Source: Paraburkholderia bannensis NBRC 103871 (GTDB lineage Bacteria; Pseudomonadota; Gammaproteobacteria; Burkholderiales; Burkholderiaceae). From it: 64,000 bases of DNA. This document shows positions 35,925 through 44,966 of this stretch, one piece after another (the first letter of the stretch is position 1; the number at the start of each line of letters is the position of its first letter). The stretch lies in contig NZ_BAYA01000028.1 of NCBI RefSeq assembly GCF_000685015.1, positions 1 through 64,000 of the forward strand, read 5' to 3'. The position numbers and the translations under genes are program-made. Below the pieces are notes generated by a model. That model was not told the DNA's origin, searched no databases, and was given only the letters and a program-made list of their open reading frames with translations.

Positions 35925-37139
35925 TCAGCGCGCGCGGCCACGGCCACGGCCGTTCCCCAGCACCAGGCTGCAATTCGTCCCGCCGAAGCCGAACGAATTG
36001 CTCAGCACGGCGTCGATATCGGCGTCATGGCTTTGCAGCACGTAGTTCAGGCCCAGTTCGGGGTCGGGCTGCGTGGTGTTCACGCCGGCGGGAATGAAGC
36101 GGTGACGCAGCGCGAGCGCGGCGGCCACGGCTTCCAGCGCGCCCGCCGCGCCCAGCGTGTGGCCGGTCGCGCCCTTGGTCGAACTGCACGGCGTGCCGTC
36201 GAACAGCGCGGCCATGGCGCGGCTTTCGGCGGCGTCGTTGCTGGGCGTGGCGGTGCCATGCAGGTTGATGTAGCCGATGTCGTGCGGCGCGAGGCCCGCC
36301 GTGGCCAGCGCCTGCTCGACGGCCGTGCGTGCGCCCAGGCCTTCCGGATGCGGCGACGACATATGGTGCGCGTCGCTCGATTCGCCCACGCCGAGCAGCA
36401 GCACCGCATCGTCGGCGAGTTCGGCATCGGCGGGCACGCGTTCCAGCAGCGCGAACGCCGCCGCCTCGCCAATCGAAATGCCGTTGCGGTTCGCGTCGAA
36501 CGGGCGGCACGGCTCGCGCGACAGCAGTTCGAGCGAGTTGAAGCCGTACAGCGTCGTGAGGCACAGCGAATCGACGCCGCCCACCACCGCCGCGTCGATC
36601 AGGCCGGCTTCGATCATGCGCCGCGCCGACCCGAACACCTTCGCCCCCGACGAACACGCCGACGAGATCGACGTCGCCGGCCCGCGCAGCGCGCAGTACG
36701 CGCGCACGAATGCGGCGACGGAATAGGGGTTGTGGGTCTCGGCGTAATGGAAACCCGGCGCGAGTGCGCCGCTTTGCGGGTCGCGCGTGCGATAGGCCTG
36801 CTCGGTTTCGAGGATGCCGCTCGTGCTGGTGCCCATGAACACGCCCACGCGATCCGCGCCGTAACGCGCCGCCGCCGCCGCGACGCGCGCGGCAAAGCCG
36901 TCCTGTTCGAGGCCAATTTGCGCGAGGCGGTTGTTGCGGCAGTCGTAGTTCGCGAGATCGGCGCGCATCGTCACATCGTCCACGCCGTCGACCTTGCCGA
37001 TCCAGGTGTCGAGGTCGGCGCGCTCGAAATCGCACGGCGCAAGGCCGCCGCGCTGGCCACGCAGGGCGGCCAGCATCGCGTCGAGACCGCGCCCGAGGCA
37101 ACTGGTGGCGGTGAAGTGCGAGAGCAGGAGTGGGTTCAC
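35925..37139 (-). CDS. Beta-ketoacyl-ACP synthase, FabF type, of the aryl-polyene-like cluster
   Basis: A 404-residue thiolase-fold condensing enzyme. The nucleophile Cys is in SSACSSGAK; the two catalytic His blocks are INLHGTATPSNDAAESRA and KGATGHTLGAAGALE; GFGGTNCSLVLG ends the chain. It joins malonyl-ACP units to the growing polyene on the cluster's ACP. It lies between the polysaccharide deacetylase gene and the KS-like gene on the - strand. It is the only complete ketosynthase in the window, whereas canonical aryl polyene loci encode more than one. Confidence 0.93.
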   Translation of the reverse strand: MNPLLLSHFTATSCLGRGLDAMLAALRGQRGGLAPCDFERADLDTWIGKVDGVDDVTMRADLANYDCRNNRLAQIGLEQDGFAARVAAAAARYGADRVGVFMGTSTSGILETEQAYRTRDPQSGALAPGFHYAETHNPYSVAAFVRAYCALRGPATSISSACSSGAKVFGSARRMIEAGLIDAAVVGGVDSLCLTTLYGFNSLELLSREPCRPFDANRNGISIGEAAAFALLERVPADAELADDAVLLLGVGESSDAHHMSSPHPEGLGARTAVEQALATAGLAPHDIGYINLHGTATPSNDAAESRAMAALFDGTPCSSTKGATGHTLGAAGALEAVAAALALRHRFIPAGVNTTQPDPELGLNYVLQSHDADIDAVLSNSFGFGGTNCSLVLGNGRGRGRAR

Positions 37140-37217
37140 GAAGGTCGTCTGGGTATTGGGCTAAATGATGGGCTGAATGCGTGAGCGCCGTGCAGCGCGA
37201 TCACGCGTTGATATGCG

Positions 37218-38120
37218 TCAAATTTTATCAAACGGCGTGGCGTCAATCGCCTTCTGGACGGGGATTGGCGCGTTCTTTGGTGTGTTTTCATCAAGCGCTT
37301 CGCGCAGCGTCGTCCAGCGCAGTTGCGCCTGGGCGGCGGCGCGCAGCAGCTCGGGCAGCACCTTGAGCACCACGGGCGCACCGTCCGCGTCGCGCGCCGC
37401 GTGGCCGTCGTGGATCAGCAGGATGTCGCGCGGCGCGAGGCCGTCCAGCAGGCGCTGCGTGACCTTGCCCGCGTCGCGCTCGCGCGTGTCGAAGCCGCGC
37501 CGCGTCCAGCTCGCCAGTTGCAGGCCCAGGTCGCACAGCACCGGTTCCAGGAAGGGATTGCGCAGGCCCGCGGGCGCGCGGAAAAACAGCGGCCGCGTGC
37601 CGGTGATCTGCGTGAGCGTGCGCTGTCCGGCCTCGATTTCGCGTCGCAGCGCGCCCGGCGCCGACAGCGAAAAGTGATGGCGATGGCGCTGGCTGTGGTT
37701 CTCGACGGCATGGCCGCGCGCGGTGATTTGCTCGACGATCTGCGGGTGGCGCTGCGCGCGCTCGCCGATGCAGAAGAACGTCGCGCGCGCGCCGTGTTCG
37801 TCGAGCAGGTCGAGTACGCGCGGCGTGACTTCCGGGTCGGGGCCGTCGTCGATGGTCAGGGCGATCCGGTCGTTCGCGTCTTGCGATGGCGGCAGCCGCG
37901 TCCAGTTCGGGCCAAGCAGCGCGCTCTTCGGCCAGAGGCCCGCCGCCGTCAGCACGAGATGCGAGGCGATCACGCTGCCCGTCGCCCACGGCCACGTTGC
38001 CGGTTGCACGAGCATCGCCGCCGCCGCGCCGACGTGCAGCGCCGCCGTGCCGGTGATGAGCGGCGCGGGCCTCCAGCGGCGCGGCGCGTAGCTCGACTGA
38101 AGCGGAGCCGGGGCGTTCAT
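37218..38120 (-). CDS. Polysaccharide deacetylase (NodB-type) within the aryl-polyene-like operon
   Basis: A 300-residue protein of carbohydrate esterase family 4. The N-terminus has two hydrophobic segments (about residues 20-40 and 45-62), so it is probably membrane-anchored. The catalytic core shows TIDDGPDPEVTPR (metal-binding Asp pair), HAVENHSQRHRHH (His pair), FFRAPAGLRNP and ILLIHDGH. It removes N- or O-acetyl groups from a sugar polymer or glycolipid. Its ATG overlaps the stop of the MMPL exporter (ATGA), so it belongs to the operon. A deacetylase is not part of the standard aryl polyene set; together with the glycosyltransferase at 46674 it suggests a sugar-linked product. Confidence 0.9.
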   Translation of the reverse strand: MNAPAPLQSSYAPRRWRPAPLITGTAALHVGAAAAMLVQPATWPWATGSVIASHLVLTAAGLWPKSALLGPNWTRLPPSQDANDRIALTIDDGPDPEVTPRVLDLLDEHGARATFFCIGERAQRHPQIVEQITARGHAVENHSQRHRHHFSLSAPGALRREIEAGQRTLTQITGTRPLFFRAPAGLRNPFLEPVLCDLGLQLASWTRRGFDTRERDAGKVTQRLLDGLAPRDILLIHDGHAARDADGAPVVLKVLPELLRAAAQAQLRWTTLREALDENTPKNAPIPVQKAIDATPFDKI

Positions 38121-40642
38121 GCGCGCTTCTCCTCGCGCGTGCCAACCGCGGGCGCAACCGCAGGCGCGGGGGCAGCGCGAGCGGCCTGCGGCGCGAGAAT
38201 CGCCGCGAAGGCCAGCGCGAGCATCGCGCCCGGCCCGACCGTGAGACCGAAGGTTTCGAGCAGCGGCACATGCGAGAGCGCCAGCAGGCCGAAGCCCGCC
38301 ACCGTCGCGAGATTGGCGACCAGCAGCGACACCAGCGTGCCCGGCGCGATGGCGTGGCTTGCGTGACTCGCATGGCCCGACACCTCGTCGTGCTTGCAGA
38401 AAAACAGCGCGTAATTCGATCCCACCGCGACGATCAGCAACATGCCCACGAGATGCAGGATCGTGAGCGGCACGCCGGCCAGCGCGAAGCCCGCCGCCAC
38501 CACCAGCACGGCGGCGATGAGCGGCGCAAGCGCGCGCGCGGCCCGCTTCGCCGAGCGCAGCGCGATGGCCAGCAGCACAGCAATCGCCGCAAAGCCCGCG
38601 AGCGAAAGGCGCCGGTCTTCACGTACGTAGTTCGCGTAGAGGTGATCGGCCTCGGTTTTCATGTCGACGAAGAGGGCGCCCGGCACCTGCGCATTCGCAA
38701 CGGCGGCGCGGATCGGCGCGGCGTCGAGGCTTGACGTGTCGGCGTGGGTCGCACCGTCCGGGGCGCGCAGCGCGAGCATCGCGTTCCAGCCGCCGTCCGC
38801 GCGCCGCGTGAGCAGCGCGTCGACGGCCAGCGCCATCGAGGTGTCGCGCAGGTCGGCGCGTGTGATCGGCGCGGCGGTGCGGGCCGCGGCGACATCGGCG
38901 AGGAAGGGGGCGAAGGCGTCGGGCTTGAGCGCAATCGGCTGGTCGGCGAGCGCTTCGCGCATGCGCGCGGCGAGCGTGGCGGCGTCCGGCAGGCTCGCCA
39001 TGCGCGCGCGCTGCGTGGCTGCGCTCGGCAGGTAGCGCGCCGGGCTTTCGAAGCCCGCGAGCACGCCGCGATCGACCAGCGGCTGCAACTGCGCGCCGAT
39101 CTTTTCCGCGCCTTCGAGCGCGGCTTGTTCGCTGGCGGCGGGGATCTCGACGAGATAGCGCACGTCGGGCGCGCCCACGTCGGCGCGCAGCCGCGCATCG
39201 AGCGCCTGGCTGGCCGCCGGAACCGGGCTGAGCGACGAGAGTTCGTGGCTCCACAGGACGTCGCGATGCAGCGCGAGCACCGCGACCGCGGCCAGCGCCA
39301 GCGCCGCGAGCGCCCAGCGCAGGCGCGGCGCGGCCTGCGCGGCGCGCGCGAGCCAGGACGCCAGGCGTGTGACATCGCGCATCGCGACCGGGCCGCCTTG
39401 CAGGCGCGGCAGCACGAAGCGTGTCACCAGCGCCGCCGTCACCAGGCCCGCAATCGAAAACGCGCCCAGTTGCACGAGGCCCGGAAAGCCCGAGAACAGC
39501 ATCGACGCGAAGCCGCACACGGACGTCAGCACGCCCAGCCGGATCGTCGGCCAGTAGGCGGCGACCCAGGCGCGCAGCGTGTCTTCGTCGCGCGCGCCCG
39601 CAGGCGCTCGCGCGTGCGTTTGAGCCGATTGCACGAACAGATAGATCGAGTAATCGACGGCCTCGCCGATCAGCGTCGTGCCGAAGCCGAGCGTGATGCC
39701 GTGCACCGTGCCGAACGCAAGGCTCACGGCCGCGATCCCCGCCGCGACGCCCGACAGCACCGGCAGCAGGCCGAGCACGAGCGTGCGCGGAGAGCGGTAG
39801 AGCGCGAGCAGCAGCGCGACGATCAGCACGAGGCTGAGCGCGGAAATGCGCTCGACGTCATGACGGATCGCGTCGCGCGTCTGCACTGCAAACACGCCGG
39901 GGCCGCTCAGGTCGATGCGGTAGCGGGACGCTTGCGGCAGCGCCTGCGTGGCGGTGTCGAACGCGCGCTGGATGGCGTCGATGGCGCGGGCCTGGGCGTC
40001 GGTGTCGGAGCCTGTGGCGGCGGTCTGCGCGACCAGCACGGCGCGCGCGCCGTCGCGGGAGGCCCACACGCCGTCGCGGGTCGCGGGCTGCGCCGCGCCG
40101 TCCAGCTGGCCGACGAGCGCGGCGACTTCGCCAGTCGGATCGTGCGGCAGCAGATCCTTGGCCATCAGTCCCGCCGACGAACTGAGCAGGTCGAGACTGT
40201 CGCCCAGCGCCGCGTGCAGGCCGTCGGCAGTAAAGCGCTGCGGCGTGACGGCGGGGCTGAGCGCATAGCGGTGCGCGTAGACGAATTGCTGGTCGCGCGC
40301 GTCGTTGACGGCTTCGCCGTTATGGACTGCCGCGAATTGCGGATCGGCGCGCAGCGTTCCCGCGATTCGACGCGAAATCTGCGCGCGGGAGGCGGTGTCG
40401 CCGCCCTCGACGCCCACAAGGATCAGCCGCGAGACGACGCCGTCGCGCAACTGGTCGACCAGCACGCGCTGGCCCGCCGTGGGCGCGCCCGGCAGGAACG
40501 CGGACAGGTCGGCGCTGAAATGCGCGCGGGAAATCGCGCCCGCGCAGGCGAGCAGGAACAGCAGCCAGATCAGCACGGCGCGCCGTTGCAGCGCGTGCAG
40601 TGCCCGACGCGAGCGACTGAGGGGAGGGAGCGGGGCGTTCAT
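38117..40642 (-). CDS. MMPL-family RND exporter of the aryl-polyene-like cluster
   Basis: An 841-residue inner membrane transporter with the two-fold RND/MMPL layout. TM1 is near residue 25, a large periplasmic loop follows, a block of five helices runs from about 255 (LVLIVALLLALYRSPRTLVLGLLPVL) through about 450, then a second periplasmic loop and a second helix block from about 680. GEAVDYSIYLF carries the conserved intramembrane Asp region. It probably moves the finished lipid-linked pigment across the inner membrane, handing it to the LolA-like protein encoded just upstream. It overlaps the deacetylase gene (ATGA). Confidence 0.92.
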   Translation of the reverse strand: MNAPLPPLSRSRRALHALQRRAVLIWLLFLLACAGAISRAHFSADLSAFLPGAPTAGQRVLVDQLRDGVVSRLILVGVEGGDTASRAQISRRIAGTLRADPQFAAVHNGEAVNDARDQQFVYAHRYALSPAVTPQRFTADGLHAALGDSLDLLSSSAGLMAKDLLPHDPTGEVAALVGQLDGAAQPATRDGVWASRDGARAVLVAQTAATGSDTDAQARAIDAIQRAFDTATQALPQASRYRIDLSGPGVFAVQTRDAIRHDVERISALSLVLIVALLLALYRSPRTLVLGLLPVLSGVAAGIAAVSLAFGTVHGITLGFGTTLIGEAVDYSIYLFVQSAQTHARAPAGARDEDTLRAWVAAYWPTIRLGVLTSVCGFASMLFSGFPGLVQLGAFSIAGLVTAALVTRFVLPRLQGGPVAMRDVTRLASWLARAAQAAPRLRWALAALALAAVAVLALHRDVLWSHELSSLSPVPAASQALDARLRADVGAPDVRYLVEIPAASEQAALEGAEKIGAQLQPLVDRGVLAGFESPARYLPSAATQRARMASLPDAATLAARMREALADQPIALKPDAFAPFLADVAAARTAAPITRADLRDTSMALAVDALLTRRADGGWNAMLALRAPDGATHADTSSLDAAPIRAAVANAQVPGALFVDMKTEADHLYANYVREDRRLSLAGFAAIAVLLAIALRSAKRAARALAPLIAAVLVVAAGFALAGVPLTILHLVGMLLIVAVGSNYALFFCKHDEVSGHASHASHAIAPGTLVSLLVANLATVAGFGLLALSHVPLLETFGLTVGPGAMLALAFAAILAPQAARAAPAPAVAPAVGTREEKRA

Positions 40643-40679
40643 ACGGATCAGCCGTGGCGCGGGTGCGAACGCACGCGGC

Positions 40680-41360
40680 TCAGTTCGAAGCTGGCTCCGA
40701 CGCAGCAGCGGACGCGGTGAGCGGCCGCAACTGCATCAGCGAATGGTCGCCGCCCGCCTGCTGGATCGCGACGCTGCGCAGCAGGTCGCGCGTGCCTTCG
40801 AGCGTGATCGAGCTGACCGTCTTGCGCATCTGCGAATCGCGCGGCGTGAGCGTGAGCGTCCAGTCGTCGCCGCTGCCCGCGAGCGCGACCTGGTAGGTCT
40901 GCTCCAGCGCAAGACGGTTGCCCGTGAGCGTCGCGCGGATGCTCTCGATGAACGCGCCCAGCTCCGGATAGCGCGCGAGCGCCAGCGTGTATTTGTGGTT
41001 GTTGCGATCGACGGTGAGCATGTCGCCTTCCACGACCAGGTGCTCGGGTTTGGGCTTGAGCGTGTTCTTTTCCAGGTGGTCGGGCGCGACGAAGGACAAC
41101 TCGCCCGACGATTCGACCGGCTGCGTCGCGATCGACAGGTACTTCGTTTCGGTGAAGGCGGCGCGGCCCGACTTGTGCTGCGCAAGCGTCGACATCAGGC
41201 GGTCGAGCGTCCAGTCGCTGCTGGCGGCTGATGTGGCTTGTGCGGCTTGTGTGGCTTGCTGCGCGGCATGTGCAACGCCGACTGCGATGCCCGCGCTGGT
41301 GAGCAGCACCGCAGCAAGCACGCATTGCAAACGAAGGCGATGAAGACGGAAGGCGCTCAT
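40680..41360 (-). CDS. LolA-like periplasmic carrier of the aryl-polyene-like cluster
   Basis: A 226-residue protein with a signal peptide (cleavage after AHA near residue 32). The mature chain is a LolA/LolB-type open beta-barrel: FTETKYLSIATQPVESSGEL and later ATLTGNRLALEQTYQV, LEGTRDLLRSVAIQQ. Members in these clusters are thought to ferry the lipid-linked polyene to the outer membrane. Its start overlaps the acyltransferase stop (ATGA at 41357) and it precedes the MMPL exporter. It is not the housekeeping LolA. Confidence 0.88.
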   Translation of the reverse strand: MSAFRLHRLRLQCVLAAVLLTSAGIAVGVAHAAQQATQAAQATSAASSDWTLDRLMSTLAQHKSGRAAFTETKYLSIATQPVESSGELSFVAPDHLEKNTLKPKPEHLVVEGDMLTVDRNNHKYTLALARYPELGAFIESIRATLTGNRLALEQTYQVALAGSGDDWTLTLTPRDSQMRKTVSSITLEGTRDLLRSVAIQQAGGDHSLMQLRPLTASAAASEPASN

Positions 41361-42472
41361 GCGTCGGAAGTCTCTCGTGGGGTCAGGCTGGCCGTGGCTT
41401 TGTCGCGGCGCGCGTGGGTTCGCGTCGGGTTTGGGTTGCGCGAAGTCTGCGCATTCTGCGCCTTCGGCCCAACCGGTGCGAGCCGGGCGACGGCAAGCTC
41501 GGCGCTCGTCGGCTTGGCCTGCGCCGTCTGCCAGAAGTCGAAGTAGTTGAACCAGTTATAGGGCGCGGCGCGGCAATGGCGGTCGAGCAGCGCGACATAG
41601 CGCACGAGCGCCGCGTCGATAGCCGCCTGGCGCGCTTCGCGCGGCGTGTGCGTGAAATCGGCGAGCGTTTCGAAGTGGATGTCGTAACGGTTGCCGCCGC
41701 GATAGAGGCCGGTCATGAAGATGACGGGGCGCTTGAGCATCGCGGCCATGTAGAGCGGGCCGAGCGGGAACGCCGCCGGTTCGCCCAGGAAGGCCATGCG
41801 GCGCAGCGCGGCGGTGTCGTCGGCGAGCAGGGTGCGGTCGGCGAGCATGCCCACCATGCAGTTCTCGTCCAGGCGCTCGCTCACGCGCAGCATCGAATCC
41901 ACCTGGCCGAGGCCAATCACTTCGGGCTGCGCGGCGGGATTGACGGCGGCGAGCGTCGCGTTGATGCGGCGCGCGTTCTCTTCGAACATCGTCACCACCA
42001 CGCGCAGCGACGGATGCGTGCGGCCGAGCGCGCGCACCACTTCGAAGCTGCCCAGGTGCGCGCCCATCAGGAACGCGCCGCGCCCGCCCGCGAGCGCTTC
42101 GTCCACCAGGTGATGGCCCTGCGGCCTGATGTCGAACAGGTCGAAGCGCTCGTTCATTAGGTAGATGCGGTCGTGGATCGTCGCCGCGAAGGTGAAGACG
42201 TGGCGGTAGAGGTCGGCCCAGCTCGCCGGGCGGCCGAGCACGCGGCGCAGATAGTCGCGCGACGCGGCTCGCGCGCGTGGCGAAAACAGCACGAAATAGA
42301 GCGCGATGAGATGCACGAGGCCGCGCGCCACGCGGCGGCCCATGCGCAGCGAGAGCCACGTCATCGTGCGCAGCAGCAGGGCGCTGCCGCGTTCTTCGCG
42401 CTGCGCCCAGTCGGTGCGATTGTTGTTCGAATTGTTCGAATTGTTCGGATTGGTCTGGTTTTGCTGGGTCAT
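41357..42472 (-). CDS. Lysophospholipid/LpxL-type acyltransferase of the aryl-polyene-like cluster
   Basis: A 371-residue inner-membrane-associated acyltransferase. The HxxxxE block is AHLGSFEVVRAL; GMLADRTLLADDT and FLGEPAAFPLGPLYMA follow as in LpxL/HtrB-family enzymes. It probably transfers the aryl polyene acyl chain or a fatty acid onto the lipid or sugar anchor. The N-terminus is Asn/Gln-rich (NNSNN repeats), and the C-terminal 40 residues are low complexity (SRNPNPTRTHARRDK); both are likely disordered. Both ends overlap neighbours by ATGA. Confidence 0.88.
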   Translation of the reverse strand: MTQQNQTNPNNSNNSNNNRTDWAQREERGSALLLRTMTWLSLRMGRRVARGLVHLIALYFVLFSPRARAASRDYLRRVLGRPASWADLYRHVFTFAATIHDRIYLMNERFDLFDIRPQGHHLVDEALAGGRGAFLMGAHLGSFEVVRALGRTHPSLRVVVTMFEENARRINATLAAVNPAAQPEVIGLGQVDSMLRVSERLDENCMVGMLADRTLLADDTAALRRMAFLGEPAAFPLGPLYMAAMLKRPVIFMTGLYRGGNRYDIHFETLADFTHTPREARQAAIDAALVRYVALLDRHCRAAPYNWFNYFDFWQTAQAKPTSAELAVARLAPVGPKAQNAQTSRNPNPTRTHARRDKATASLTPRETSDA

Positions 42473-44259
42473 GGCTGTGGCCCTTCCTGCGAGTTTGTTG
42501 CGCTATGCGTCAACGACAACGTGCCGCTCGCGACATCGCGTTCGCCTGCGCGCACGGTAAAGCGCACCGAGCCGCTCGCCTGCGTATCGAAGGCGAGATC
42601 GAGCGCCTCGCCGGGGGCTGCCGGGCTCAGGAACTTCGCCGCGCTCAGGCGCCAGCCGTCGACGGGGCGCGCGAGCGCCGCGCCGATCGCGTCGATGGCG
42701 TGGTCGAGCAGCATCACGCCGGGCACGATCGGGTGGCCCGGGAAGTGGCCGGGCAGCGCGGGATGATCGGCGGGCACCGTGAAGCTGAGGGCGGCTTTGC
42801 CAGGCTCAGCGGGTTCACCGGCTTTGCCAGCGGGCGACGCCGCGCCGCGCGTATGCTGCGCGACCAGCGCGGCGAGCACATCGTGCGGCAGCTTGCCGGT
42901 CTCGTTGCGCGGCAGCGTATCGACGAACACGAGCGGGCGCGGCATGAACGCGGCGTCGATGCGCTCGCGCAGCGCGCGTTGCAGATGCGTGGCGTCGAGC
43001 GACGGCGCGACCACCAGCGCGACCAGGCGCGTGACCGGCTCGCGGCCTTCGCGCGTGCCGTGAGCGCTGTCGTCGGGCATGAAGAACACGCCGTCCATCA
43101 CGCCCTCGATCGCGTTGAGCTGATGGTTCAGGTAGGCGAGCGACGTGCGCTTGCCCGCGATATTGATGAGGTCTTTCTTGCGGCCGTGCAGCAGGAAGTG
43201 CTGCGCGTCGAGCATTTCGAGCGCATCGCCCATCGGCACCGGCACTTCGACGTGGCCGCCCGAGGCCCACATGGTCGGGCCTTCGTCGGCTGCGCCGTTG
43301 TCGTCGGTGCGCGCCTCCAGACGAATGTCGTCGAACAGCGCCCACGTGGCGCCCTTCGCGGTGCGGCGCGTGGCGACCTGGCCGGTTTCGGTGCTGCCGT
43401 AGATCTCGATGAGCGGCGCATGCAGGCGCGCTTCGGCCTCGCTGGCGAGCTTTTCCGCGAGCGGCGCGGTGGCGCTCAGCACGAGCGCGGCTTCGGGCAA
43501 CGCGGCGTCGCTGGCAAGCAGCGCGCGCAGATGGATCGGCGACGTCACCAGCACGCGCGGCTGCGGCACGGCGGCGAGTTCGCTGCGGATGTCCTCGGGA
43601 TAGAACGGCTGGCGGTTGCTGAACGCAAGGCCGCCGATCAGCGCGAGCAGCACCGTCGATTCGAAGCCGTACATATGCTGCGCGGGCACCGTGCCGATGA
43701 TGGTGTGCGCGTGGCCTTCCTCATCGGTCAGGCCGAGCCGCGCCGCCGCTGCCTTCACGTTCGCCACCAGGAAGCCCCACGTCTTGCGATGCGGCACCGG
43801 CGCGCCGGTCGAGCCGGACGTGAACACGTAGGCCATCACGCGGGCGGGGTCGATCTGCGGGACGTCGAAGGGCGCGTCGTCGTCGACGCGGGCTTCGCCT
43901 TCGGGCGCTTCGGTTGTTTCGGGTTCGGCGGGGTAGCGCAAACGCGGCAGGTCGATCGCACAATCGGCGGTGTCGTGCAGGCAGAACGCATCGGGCGCGA
44001 AACTCGCAAGCTGGCGCACCATTTCGGGCGTGTGCGTGGACGGCAGCAGGCTGATGCGGCCGGTCACGAGCGCCGCGCACAGGCTCACCGCGAAGCGGTA
44101 GCGGTCGCGGCAGACGTTGAACACGTGGCCGCCCGGCGGCAGCGCAGCGGCGACCCGCGCAACCTCGGCGAGGAACGCGCGCACCGTGACTGGCGAGCCG
44201 TCGCGCCAGGCGATGACCTGGCGGGGCGAAGTGTGAAAGACCAGCGGTTGAGTCGGCAT
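42469..44259 (-). CDS. AMP-dependent acyl/aryl-ACP ligase fused to a FabZ/ApeI-like dehydratase
   Basis: A 596-residue fusion. Residues 1-440 are an ANL-superfamily adenylating enzyme: YVFTSGSTGAPVPHRKTW (P-loop), IYGSTETGQVATRR, LLHGRKKDLINIAGKR and PRNETGKLP. It should activate the aromatic starter acid and load it onto the ACP. After a short Ala/Gly linker, residues about 480-596 form a hotdog domain with HPALPGHFPGHPIVPG as in FabZ/ApeI dehydratases. In many aryl polyene loci these are two genes. The start at ATG 44259 fits homologues as I recall them; an in-frame ATG at 44316 overlaps the upstream stop (ATGA) and is a real alternative. Confidence 0.9.
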   Translation of the reverse strand: MPTQPLVFHTSPRQVIAWRDGSPVTVRAFLAEVARVAAALPPGGHVFNVCRDRYRFAVSLCAALVTGRISLLPSTHTPEMVRQLASFAPDAFCLHDTADCAIDLPRLRYPAEPETTEAPEGEARVDDDAPFDVPQIDPARVMAYVFTSGSTGAPVPHRKTWGFLVANVKAAAARLGLTDEEGHAHTIIGTVPAQHMYGFESTVLLALIGGLAFSNRQPFYPEDIRSELAAVPQPRVLVTSPIHLRALLASDAALPEAALVLSATAPLAEKLASEAEARLHAPLIEIYGSTETGQVATRRTAKGATWALFDDIRLEARTDDNGAADEGPTMWASGGHVEVPVPMGDALEMLDAQHFLLHGRKKDLINIAGKRTSLAYLNHQLNAIEGVMDGVFFMPDDSAHGTREGREPVTRLVALVVAPSLDATHLQRALRERIDAAFMPRPLVFVDTLPRNETGKLPHDVLAALVAQHTRGAASPAGKAGEPAEPGKAALSFTVPADHPALPGHFPGHPIVPGVMLLDHAIDAIGAALARPVDGWRLSAAKFLSPAAPGEALDLAFDTQASGSVRFTVRAGERDVASGTLSLTHSATNSQEGPQP

Positions 44260-44312
44260 AAATCGGTTGATACGGAAACAAGGGCCGGCGCGATGGCGCA
44301 TCGGCCCGACAT

Positions 44313-44966
44313 TCATGATGAGGCTTGCGACGTGGCCCGGTAGGCGCGGATTGCGTCCATCATTCCGGACTGCTTCTCGCCGGGCACCGCGAAGCGACGC
44401 ACCGCGTGCTCGGCGACGAACATCGCGGCCACCAGCGGCAGCGCCAGATAATTCGCAAAGGTCGACCAGTCGACAATCGACGCGAAGGCGAACATCAGCG
44501 TCGAAACCGCCGCGATCGCCACGAAAAACACCGTCCAGGCCAGCGTCACCCGGCGCGTATAGCGCGCGATCGCAGGCTTGAGCGCCGCCGGGGCCACACC
44601 GCGAATCATCGCCGCGAAGTGCGAGACCAGCGGCGTTTGCCCCGCCGCGAGCGTGCGCCCGAACACCAGCGCCATGCCCAGATTGAAGCTCACATGTTCA
44701 AGGTACAGGCCCCATTCAAAGTGCTGAGCAAGCGGCGTGCGCGCTCCCCAAAGCGCCCCTGCACCGGCGATCCAGAGCGTCAGCCAGACGGCGCGGCGCG
44801 GCGAACGTGCCGCTGCGCCCAGCGCGAGCAGCACGGGCGGCAACAGCGCCATCGCCAGTCCCAGACCGTGCGAGTCGGGCGTGGCGACGGCGTGATGCGC
44901 AAGCACCTGGTACGCGGCCACGGCCGCGACTGCCAGCAACGCCCGCAAAAATCCGCTGAATGTCAT
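44313..44966 (-). CDS. COG4648-family membrane protein of the aryl-polyene-like cluster
   Basis: A 217-residue inner membrane protein with about six hydrophobic segments (ALLAVAAVAAYQVLAH, ALLPPVLLALGAAAR, FFVAIAAVSTLMFAFAS and others). The block YLEHVSFNLGMALVFGRTL, then PLVSHFA, is typical of COG4648 proteins in aryl polyene and related clusters. It is the first gene of the - strand arm and runs into the ligase gene. Function unknown; perhaps an anchor for the biosynthetic complex. Confidence 0.88.
   Translation of the reverse strand: MTFSGFLRALLAVAAVAAYQVLAHHAVATPDSHGLGLAMALLPPVLLALGAAARSPRRAVWLTLWIAGAGALWGARTPLAQHFEWGLYLEHVSFNLGMALVFGRTLAAGQTPLVSHFAAMIRGVAPAALKPAIARYTRRVTLAWTVFFVAIAAVSTLMFAFASIVDWSTFANYLALPLVAAMFVAEHAVRRFAVPGEKQSGMMDAIRAYRATSQASS

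Noticed and set aside
34695..37184. 829-codon + strand frame opposite the ketosynthase genes
   Set aside because: Shadow frame; composition is Arg-rich and lacks any motif, while the - strand carries intact enzymes.
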